DNA of 21,839 bases from Saccoglossus kowalevskii (lineage: Eukaryota > Hemichordata > Enteropneusta > Harrimaniidae): contig NW_003144786.1 of NCBI RefSeq assembly GCF_000003605.2, positions 1,303,383 through 1,325,221 on the forward strand. The letters are read 5' to 3'. The notes beneath the pieces were generated by a model. It worked only from the letters and a program-made list of their open reading frames with translations, had not been told where the DNA came from and searched no databases. Made by a program: the position numbers and the translations under genes. Positions within the stretch are counted from its first letter, which is position 1; each line of letters starts with the position of its first letter. Shown here piece by piece: positions 1 to 8,900 of the stretch.

Positions 1-310
1 CGTCATTTATCATATTAGAAAGGAATTTTATTTAGCATTAGAAACCTCACTGAAAAACAATGTTGAATCTTCATCACTAATGAATAGTTTTCTTTCAGGG
101 GGGTTGAATTATAGGTTCAATTTCCTTTTTGGTGATACACTATGGAACATAAATGAAAATGTGGGAAATACCTCATCAGCTTTAATTAGGAAATATGTAA
201 CTGATTTATGGCAATATAGAAAAGAAATGATGAATGTAATTTAAATAAATGTATTACTGTTTTCATGCTGCCGATACAAAGGTTGAATAAACATTATTAT
301 TATTATTATT
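1..310 (+). mobile_element. 3' end of a LINE-like retrotransposon with (ATT)6 tail
   Basis: An open frame runs from base 2 to a TAA at 242-244 (80 codons, no start in view, so the 5' part lies outside the window). It is followed by a short untranslated tail, the word TTGAATAAAC and six ATT units at 293-310. A C-terminal frame with aromatic residues and a WQYRKE-type helix, then TTGAATAAA plus an ATT microsatellite, is the usual look of the 3' end of CR1/Jockey-type non-LTR elements in marine invertebrates. The protein piece is too short to place in a clade. It lies antisense to, and immediately beyond, the fasciclin gene on the other strand. An exon of an unrelated + strand gene is the main alternative. 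Confidence 0.5.
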
Positions 311-337
311 GTAACCATAAGATTTTGTTTACAGTTT

Positions 338-1000
338 CTATGACTTGCAATTGTGCATGGTGAAGAGGGCATTGGGCAATATTACCTTTGTACCTTCTAT
401 GTACAATGCGGAACGTATATTCGTACCAGTCAGCATAGTAGGGAAAAGTCGGTCGTTCACTCTCAAGTCGTCATCAACAACTCTGGCATTGACCGTGTGG
501 TATAGCAATAACTCTCGTAAAAAGGTCTTATTGGTTTCCAGCTGATGGGACAATACTGGGTCCAAGTTCGCAAAGGCTTCGTTGAATGGAGCAAATATTG
601 TGAATGGACCTAAAAAGATTGACACGATTCAATGTTTTACTAGATTTTACAATTATTTTAATATTTTTGAATATTAATATTATCCAGAACATCGTGGTTT
701 TACTTCAATGATATATAACCGGTATGTGATTTAAATTAATTTATTTAACATTTACATAATTTACCCATTACCTGTTCCGTTATACAGTGTTTTATCTAGT
801 CCTGATTTTCTGACGAAATCCACATACGTTGTCGCGCCCCATTCTTCAGCCATTTGAAGTACGTCTTTGGTGGGAGGGGGCGGTGGCCAGTGTAATGGGT
901 TTAGCATCAAACGGTCGTGTTTGCGAAGACTCTGCATAAGTGTGAGATTTGCAAAAAGACAGAAGAAGAGGGTAGACAATACGCTACTTCGAATGGTCAT
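338..1000 (-). CDS. Secreted single FAS1 (fasciclin) domain protein, two exons, C-terminus short
   Basis: Exon 1 is 1000-772 and exon 2 is 609-338. The 162-bp intron has donor G|GTAATG and acceptor TTTTAG|GT, and the split glycine codon joins in frame. The product is 166 residues. Residues 1-24 form a hydrophobic signal peptide after MTIRSS, a WPPPPP run is near 38, and a FAS1 domain starts at about 44 (TKDVLQMAEEWGATTYVDF). GPFTIFAPFNEAFANL (77-92) is the conserved FAS1 H1 box, LLLYHTV the YH motif, and GTKVIL the strand before the H2 box. NGT and NKT are N-glycosylation sequons. FAS1 proteins (TGFBI/periostin type) are extracellular adhesion proteins. The last 20-25 residues of the domain (NGVxHxID region) are absent: the frame stops at a TAG at 340-338, or it leaves through a weak GT donor at 344-343 to an exon not seen. 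A start at 1081 would add 27 residues but would bury the signal peptide. Confidence 0.75.
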
Positions 1001-1162
1001 GATGATGAAGACCGACTGGTATATCGGACAGTTATTCTTGAAAGTACAATGTACCCCTACAATGTGTTCAAATACTCGCATTGACGCATTAGACTGTTTT
1101 TAAGGTACCCCTTCCGAGTTCAAAGATCAAGAAGGTCATTGATTGCTGAATGATTTTATTTC

Positions 1163-1666
1163 TGAACTGTTCCCCGGGGGGTTCACTCTTTATGCCGTTA
1201 CTACCCCATGTGCGTTCCAAATTTAGCGGGGAAAGGGGATGTTTTTCACGTTCTAAAGCGGGCCCGCGCGGGAGGCAAATAGGCCCCCTTTAAAAATATA
1301 ATGTCTGCAATAGGCCCCCAGGAATAAACTCACAGGGTTGTTGCGCCCGCTGTAGGCCCCCTCTTGCAACAATCCACTCCCATACACCACCATAGACCAT
1401 AGCTTGTTTGAGTTGATCACACCCTACTTGAGTGACAAAAACGGCAGAGAATGCTCGCAATAGGAGTAGAATGTTCTCAATATATGTCTGCAATAGGGGT
1501 GTGTTTCTTTTCTTCAATATGGGGGTACTAAATTTACAGTGCGTCTGCAATAGAGGGTATGGTTTGCCAATGTGCTGCCAGCCCTAGGGGCCTATTATTT
1601 TTTAGCAAGAACGCACATGGTGTAAGGTTTTAATATTGAGTGCCCCCCCCCCCCTGGAACTGTTCA
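1163..1666. mobile_element. Non-autonomous DNA transposon remnant with about 60-bp terminal inverted repeats
   Basis: The left end TGAACTGTTCC (1163-1173) is matched by the inverted right end GGAACTGTTCA (1656-1666). Further in, CATGTGCGTTC (1207-1217) is matched by GAACGCACATG (1609-1619), with G-rich or C-rich runs between them on both sides. This gives arms of roughly 55-60 bp and a total of about 504 bp. The interior has no long frame but repeats short words: GTCTGCAATAG at 1303, 1486 and 1543, a variant CTCGCAATAGG near 1454, and TAGGCCCC several times. A 3-bp TTC flanks both ends, too short to be convincing as a target-site duplication. The superfamily cannot be told. Confidence 0.6.
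1643..1654. repeat. Poly-C run (12 C)
   Basis: Homopolymer of twelve C on the + strand inside the right inverted arm of the 1163-1666 element. It pairs with the G-rich run of the left arm and is prone to length error in assembly. Confidence 0.9.
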
Positions 1667-2988
1667 TTCACATCTAGCGTCACATGTGATCAGAAGTGAA
1701 TCCGCGTAATCAGACGTGAAGCCAGGTTTCGTACAATCTGTGAAAAGTCTGATTCATGCGACAAATATTTACAGAATCACAAATTTAAATGTGTCATGCA
1801 TGCAAAACAACTATATTAGTATCTGTAAAACACATTTTCCTTCTACTATCGGCAAACGCCACAAGTAAGCAGCTTATAAACGCCCGGGACCGAATTGAAA
1901 TCCGGTGAAAGCCCGGGTGAAAGTTCTCGGAGCGTCACTCACGCCTTTGACTTTTACCAATACTTCGACCCGAACGTGGCCATCGCAAGGGCGTGATTAC
2001 CACCATTAGTGATTGCACTTATCAGTGCAACTATAGTGGGCATGTGTGAATCGAGAACAGCTAGATTAGTAGATGTCCATCTTCGTCAGTCAAAGAAAAT
2101 TTGTTTCGGGTCACCCCTCCAAACTAACCAAGGGTTGCCAACAAACCGTGAAATTCGGACGATGCTGTCAGACTGGTATATCTATATCCAGTGTAGAAGT
2201 TACGTTTCATTTATTAACAACGTGGAGTCTTAATATTAGAGCATCGAACAAGATAGCACTGTCCATAATAAAACAGTATAAATGAAGACCAATACTCGAG
2301 AATACATAAATCATTGTTTTTATTGCATGTAAATTCAGATGTACAACAGTACACGACAGTGAAAATGCATGCAAGGATAAAACTCACAAATAAATACACT
2401 AAAACGTTATGCTTCACTCAATATTTGTAACACATAGCACAGCTGCATTACTATAATACTGTTATTTTATGCAAAAAACAAATATGATTAAAACAACTTG
2501 AATATATCAAATAAAATAATCACTCATAAAAACAAAAGTAACTTCACAAATGGCTAAGAGGGCATACCAATAATTCACACACCAGTTTTATAACTATAAA
2601 CATGCATGTACAGATGTAAAGCTCTTTAAAGAAAACTGTTCTGCCTGAAAACGAACCAAATGAAATTAATATGCATTGATGGATGTTGCAAAATATCTGA
2701 TCATGCAAGCATCAGTATTTAAAATCACACATAGGGATTGGGGTTACATTTCTGAAAGCGAGTTCCACTTTTTGTCTTCAGTTTGTATTTTAGCATTGTT
2801 ACTAGCAGTAGCAGAGCTAAATATTTTTTCTCCTCTGAATATCTAGTGTTGTAATTTTTTAGAATGTCACAATTCTTATTCAGATTTTTAGAAATTTTTC
2901 AACAATGTATTAAAACGACATTCATGCAGATATGTTGTATTAAAAAAATATGCGCAAGATGATATATAGTTCCCATTCGGCTAATTAA
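1667..2988. other. Intergenic stretch, no recognised gene
   Basis: Between the 1163-1666 element and the first TTAA MITE. A more GC-rich island at 1870-2000 holds a 38-codon + strand frame ending at TGA 1995-1997, with two GCCCGGG words 33 bp apart. The frame from 2009 to 2233 (74 codons) shows no known domain. AATAAA occurs on the + strand near 2266 and TTTATT near 2319 (AATAAA on the - strand), so a transcript end is possible here. From 2330 onward the sequence is AT-rich without coding signs. Confidence 0.5.
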
Positions 2989-3264
2989 AGGGCGACAGTC
3001 ATCGCGCTGGGCATGTATGACATTTGTGTTGATAAACATTGATTTTCCCACAATCCAATGCACTCTTCTAATGGAAATCACAAGTATGAAGTTTGACCTG
3101 GACGCGACGTGCACTGATTACCGCCGGTGACTCCTTTGATACCTTCCAATCACCTAAAAAATACTTAAAGCTTGGTAACCCTCAGTTTGTACAGTCAAAG
3201 TCGCCATCTTTGTTACATAAGACCCATATATCTCGTGCATGCATGGCGCGACAACTACTGCCCT
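2989..3264. mobile_element. MITE with TTAA target duplication (piggyBac-like), copy 1
   Basis: The element is flanked by TTAA at 2985-2988 and 3265-3268. The left end reads AGGGCGACAGTCATCGCGCT and the inverted right end AGGGCAGTAGTTGTCGCGCC, followed on both sides by a GCATG word, giving about 30-bp imperfect inverted repeats. Length is 276 bp with no transposase frame. TTAA duplication is the hallmark of the piggyBac superfamily, which is the basis for the class assignment. Related ends occur at 18523 and 21311-21463. Confidence 0.65.
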
Positions 3265-4394
3265 TTAACATTATCATATATCTGAGACCAAAGACAATAC
3301 AATTCATTATGCGTAAAACTCTGAATAAGTGCTCAAAAGCAGTATAGATGCATTTGAATATCTTCCTTCTTTGGAAAATGTGTGTCACATATGTCACATT
3401 CGATGCTTTCAGTTGTTTACATAAGACGTGAAAACAATGTAGTGCATGACTGAAATACAACAGAAGGCAAACGATGGCTCAGGCATGAATACTGTTATAT
3501 CTCACTAAATTATTATTATTATTATACACGGAGGAAAAAATGTATAATAATAAGGTTTTCATGAGAATAACAGAAATTATGTAATCAGGCAGTACGATGA
3601 TGAATGCTGCAAAGCAAATGATGATGCAATCCAGTACCGCCTGAGCTATCCTTGTAAAAATCTCATACAACAGCATGAGGTTTGTGCAATTCCAACAGAA
3701 CCATTAAAATCATTTTTGGCTCAAATACACTGTCAATGCAGTTGTATTTCAATATAGTCATTTGACATACATACATTGACATGACAAAGTCCTCACCATG
3801 CTATATAGCAGACAAAACAGGTCAGCTATTTTGAATAAAAATGAAAAACAAAATATGTTTGTTAGTCAAAAATAATCTTAATGTATCAACATGTTTAGTT
3901 CAATTGAACCCATGATATGCTTGCTTTGTCAGGATAAAAAATACTAAAAGGTTAGAAAACTAACACTGTATACAATGTAAAAGGCATAAAACAACAGTTA
4001 GTTTTGTCCTAATATTCAAATGTTTTGGTCCTATGTTCTATGTCAATCAGTTTTACACAATGAATCCAGAGCTGAAAAGGCACAGTGAATTGCATAAAAG
4101 TTGTACAAACTTTCTTCCTGATCTGACAAATGGATCACAACTACCAAAGAAAAAAACACAATGAAATAAAGTCACTTGATTGCTACAAACATGCATTCAA
4201 AATGAAAACAGTATTGCTAAATTAACAGCCTGGGCGATGTTGACGTGCAGAAGTAAATTGCAGCCTAGAAAATTGCAGTCCTTTGTAAATAAAAAAAGCT
4301 TCAAAGTAAAATTTGAACAATCATGCGAGTGAACTGATTTTACATTGCTGAGACATATTTCATATTACAACTAAATATGCCCTTTTGTCAACAT
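3265..4394. other. AT-rich stretch, no gene seen
   Basis: Contains a short (ATT)n microsatellite at about 3510-3525 and several short frames without recognisable domains. Nothing supports a gene. It could belong to a longer HBP1 3' untranslated region if the polyadenylation signal at 4417-4422 is skipped. Confidence 0.4.
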
Positions 4395-4416
4395 TGATAC
4401 ATAAGTATATGTATCA

Positions 4417-4422
4417 TTTATT
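4417..4422 (-). promoter_or_regulatory. Candidate polyadenylation signal AATAAA for HBP1
   Basis: This is the first canonical AATAAA met on the - strand downstream of the HBP1 stop codon, about 1.56 kb away. Variant hexamers such as TATAAA and AATATA occur earlier, near 5230-5260, and could end a shorter transcript just beyond the last Pumilio-type site. Confidence 0.4.
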
Positions 4423-5280
4423 CTAAGTGCAACAAACTTGTGTAGCAAGTGAGAAAAGTATTGACTCTAAGCTTGACACACAGTCCCTTGAGTTTAAATT
4501 GAGAAAGTATGCTTCACACTAATACTTTAAGTAGATGCTATCATACAAAATATATATGCAGTACTGCATTGGCTCTATTTAGAAAAAATTAGTCATATTT
4601 TAACAACTCTGTACACAACACATACAATTTTCTGGTTTATACATGCTTCTAATAGAGCAAATACAGTATTCTGGAAAAGATACTTTTCTTTTATACTAGA
4701 TTGCCGCTAGGGATGCTGCTATTGCTAATTAAAAAGACCATGTTATATTTGTCTGCAGTTTGTCACACTGCACAGTTAGGTTGCATTCCATCAATACATC
4801 ATACACTGTAGGTGAAAAGCAATGTTAATTGGAAACTGTGAAGTGTGATGACCCCTGACCTTTAAGTGCACTGCTCACATATAACCATATATCAGATATC
4901 CAACACTTGTATATTTTGGGAGTCCAACATTTATATTTTTGTTCAATATGGCTCATTAACCATGCTGTAAATGTCAATGGGATCTATTACTATGATAATT
5001 TCGTACAAATCACTAACTCGTATGCGAGGTAGCCGCCCACTCGCCTGCCATTTTAACCCCATGTAATCCCTACATGCCAACGAAGACAATTGAAAGCATT
5101 GTTCATGAAATTTAAAACAGCCAATAATTCATAAAACATAACCTCAAGCAGAAATTAGGTATACGACTACTTACCAACTTTCCCAACAGCCATAAATACA
5201 TATTTTCTGTCACTACCAGAATTTAAGTTACACAATATAAATTATTTATATTATAACAGCTACCATTATTTATCAATTAT

Positions 5281-5894
5281 TATATACAAATCCCCTAAAA
5301 TAAATGCACCATAAATATAAAAACACATTATATTATATTCATTAATGAGGAGAGGCAATTGTTTTAGACTAATTTTGTAATAGCAAGAACTGAATTGTTG
5401 AGTAGAAATATATTTTCCTATATACACACACATTTCTCAGTAGGAAGCCCAAAATATCACAATTTAAACAGTCCAGTAAAAAAGAAGAAGGGCAACCACA
5501 CTACACTGGATACGTAAATGATACAGATTTGTAATTCAAAATAGCATTCAAAGCAAGAAAGGTTTAGAGTCACTCAAGTGACAATGACAAATTATCTACA
5601 TATAAAACATTCCACCTGCATAATATACAGTGTTATAGAAAAAAAAACATCCGATTCACACATTTTAAAATTATTTTTACAATCCACATTTACAAAGTTA
5701 AAAAATATTAGTGTATTGAAATGTACTCAGTGTTCAAGTGTGTCAAGGTCATTATCATACAAAAGGTGAAAAATTGAAAATAGTACTGAGATTGTAAAAT
5801 ATAATGCAATGTTTGATATTTACAATATACATAGTTCTTTTCTCTGTACAATAAAATACAAGATATCAACATGGTTGGTAAGCACCTATGTACA
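5281..5894 (-). promoter_or_regulatory. Cluster of five Pumilio-type (TGTANATA) sites
   Basis: On the - strand the eight-mer TGTANATA occurs at 5894-5887 (TGTACATA), 5824-5817 (TGTAAATA), 5600-5593 (TGTAGATA), 5426-5419 (TGTATATA) and 5288-5281 (TGTATATA). All lie in the first 700 bases after the HBP1 stop. I found none in the same orientation from 2400 to 5280. PUF-family proteins bind UGUANAUA in 3' UTRs and repress or destabilise the mRNA. That they act on this transcript is inferred. Confidence 0.5.
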
Positions 5895-5981
5895 ATTGAC
5901 CATGGGTCTAGGTAGTTCAGTCCAGTATCCCATGATGCCATGCAGCACCAGTTATATAGAATCCAACAATTGGAGTTAGTG

Positions 5982-5990
5982 TCAAAGAGA
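5982..5990 (-). CDS. HBP1: HBP1 terminal coding exon (Ser-Leu-stop)
   Basis: Acceptor TTTATTTGCAG|TCTCTTTGA. The exon adds SL and a TGA at 5984-5982, so the protein ends CWKRKRSSSNSL, close in length to the human end. The good polypyrimidine tract and matching phase 0 support it over read-through into the intron, which would add 12 residues. Confidence 0.75.
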   Translation of the reverse strand, partial: SL

Positions 5991-8900
5991 CTGCAAATAA
6001 AATGAAAAAATGAAATCAGTTATTTCATTTGGAATGCAATTATATGATTACCACACTTAATAATTAGATTTAATATGTTAGATTGGATTGAAAACATTTG
6101 GCTGATTCAGCAAATACCTGTTACCACATATCAGTATTTGTAGAGCTGGTTGTTGTGGACTGTAAATAGCCATAAACACAAGTCAAGTGGATAATACAGC
6201 CCATTACACAACAAGTATTATATTCTACAATATGTGCAAACACTTCAGAATGAATCTTACATTTGAACTTGATCGCTTTCTTTTCCAACAGTCGGGGTGT
6301 ATTTTCTTATGTTCTTCTGCTAAAACCTTAGCTTCTTGGGCAAAGACTCTTCGTTCTTCTACTTTCATTTTTTTCCATCTATCACCAAGTATGACACTAA
6401 TTGCCCTGAAATTTATCACAGTTATTGACATCATTTTTAATAATGACAACATTATTTACTTTTATAACTATACAATCCGGGCGTCAACCAGGCTTGGTCG
6501 AACACAAGCACCTGCAGACCTTAACCAAGGTTCCCCCAAAGTGGCATTCGTTAGTGAATGAATCTCGGCCAGTGGAATTGGCCTTCCCATTGAGTCTGTG
6601 GCACACTCACCCAGGGTAGGAGTCGACCCTATGATATTCATCCTAAAGTAGGATTTGAACTTGGGTCTAGTGATCATGATCACGAGTCTGAAGCGACAAC
6701 CACTATGCTACAATCTTTGCACAATGAGAATGTCCTTGACTATGACGTCAGTGTTATTTCCAGATAAGTTTTTACCATTTTCCAGGCAAAACTTTGTATA
6801 ATATCAATGGCACTGTATTTCCATTATAATGTTGGGTTCAATTTCCATTGCGATCAGAGATCTGTTTTAAGTTTACTAAAATTCTGACGATCAAGTATAC
6901 AGTTGTAATTGCTAAGGCCAGACTTTTATTATCCCTTGTTTTGGGAACCCGCCGAATGAACAAAAGCTGAAAATGAAATAAAATAAAATTTTATTTCAGC
7001 ATAATTTCTCTCGCCCGTCGACTTGTAAGTGCAAAAAATTGCTTAAAAAAATTTATTTTTATCTTCATTTTTGTTTTGCCCGCTGCATAACAAACCCAAG
7101 TTGCATTTTTGTGAGAGTATCATGATCAAAGTACCGAAGTCTCGCGCAGATGAGAAACAAGGTTATACATGGAATAAAATTTTATTTCATTTCTTCTCTC
7201 CAACCAATGATCTTACTTATAATTCTTTGAGAATCACACAAATCTAATGGAAAAAAAGAATTAATTTTATTTTGTTTTCGCCCTCATCAAAAAAAATTGC
7301 CTTATAAAAACTCGAGAAACAAAGAATAAAAAAAGTCTGGCCTAACCAATTACGAATAAATAATAATACAATATCAACATTTAAGTTTATACCTTTGTTT
7401 TGTATAATTACATTGGCATAATTTCAAAGTATGGATTGTTTTCAATGTTGAAATGCTAGACGTCCGGGTTAACATGTATATTCTATGCAGCAATTTAGTC
7501 AATTAATACAAACAGTAATTTTTCTAAACATCTCTACCTGTTATCTTTACCAGGATACAGCTGTGTATACTCCACCCTGAACTTTTTTGCAAATAACATG
7601 AAGGCATTCATGGGTCTTTTACCACGAGTTGGTTCCGCTTTATATTTTTTCTGCCTGGATGGTGATGATGGATTTTTAGTAGGTGACTTAGGACTCATTT
7701 CTAAATCTCGTCTGTGTTTAGCCATACTACTAAGAGCTAATACTGCAGATGAATCCATTGGAGTAAAATCAAAGCTGAAATGATAAAGTGTTAGAGTAGG
7801 TAAATAGAAAATAAAGTAATAAATTTAAACAAGATAAATACAATAAACTATTTCTCACCTCCGAAAACTTTCAAAAACTTCAGAATCTTGAAAACTGATT
7901 GCTTCTGGATGGGAAGGTGAAAGGCATACATCACCACTTTCTAGTTCACAGCATGGTATACCGTATTTCACTACAGTCAAGCAAGGATTGTAAGATGACC
8001 ATCCTAAAAATAAATAACTTCCTATGAGTCTCAAGATATTAAATATTATATTATTTATTATTTGAGGAGCTTCCTCACCCTATAAACTCATGTCCATCCT
8101 ATTTTGTTATGTTTGCAGAGTAACAGTTATCAATCATAGAGTTCATTTTGAGTATATGTTAGGCAGACTTTTAGCAGCTCTAGTGAAAATTCAGGGTTTG
8201 TGGTAGTGGCTCCATGTCTCTTCACAGTAAACCAGCAGTGTCTGCTTAAAAATAGTCAATATATAAATCAAGTTGAGTCAAGTTTATTACTGCTGGAAAG
8301 AGAGGTCTAAAAAATGTATGTGGCTGTTGATTTCAGACACTGAACACTAAATTGATTTCTTTTGTTGATGTGAATTTCATTTTACCAAATAAAATGTTTT
8401 CCAAAATCATTAACCATTGTACAATTTTCTGTTGCATCATTGATACACCAGGGATTGAGCAACTAATTGTATCATAACAAATCTCTGTGTGTAACTAAAA
8501 TGTCATATTGCTTAGGTCACAGGCTGTAAATCAGAAAATATTAAAATAATCTACTTTATGAGAGGAGGAATAATTTGGAAATGAAACTGACCTTTCTCCT
8601 TAACAAAGAATGGATGATCTAAAGCACATTCGACAACCAGATTAGGTTGATCTGGTAAATCAGGATTTAAAGTCAATACCAAAACACTGTCATTATTATT
8701 ATCACCAGCAGATTTCTCCTCTATCTGTACAAGTCTCAATCCATTAGCTGCATATCCAGACAGAGATGATTGACCTCTGCCCTCACAGTCTTGCTGTTGA
8801 TTGGCTTGTGCTGCCAGCATTTCATTATTGCCAATCTCTTCAGCCAATCGCCATTCAGTTCTAGCTCCTGCAGTGAAATGTACTTTTGTACCTGGTGATA

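Larger units (their letters stand above)
4395..5981 (-). other. HBP1: Probable 3' untranslated region of HBP1
   Basis: The HBP1 stop codon is at 5984-5982. Reading on along the - strand, the first AATAAA is at 4422-4417 (TTTATT on the + strand), so an mRNA end near 4395 would give a 3' UTR of about 1.6 kb. The stretch is AT-rich and lacks coding signs. It holds five TGTANATA Pumilio-type sites, all at 5281-5894, plus one TGGTGCT miR-29 seed match (5950-5944) and one CTACCTC let-7 seed match (5032-5026). The exact end is inferred from the signal only. Confidence 0.5.

Noticed and set aside
867-1103. 78-codon + strand frame
   Set aside because: Antisense shadow of the fasciclin gene's first exon.
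1303-1553. Repeated GTCTGCAATAG words as a CRISPR-like array
   Set aside because: Spacing is irregular, copies diverge and lie within a transposon; the genome is eukaryotic.
2260-2330. Convergent poly-A signals as proof of gene ends on both strands
   Set aside because: AATAAA words are common in such AT-rich DNA, and no coding exon is tied to the + strand one.
6651-6720. A functional tRNA gene on the - strand (A and B boxes present)
   Set aside because: The acceptor stem does not close after the B box and an extended body follows, so a SINE head fits better.
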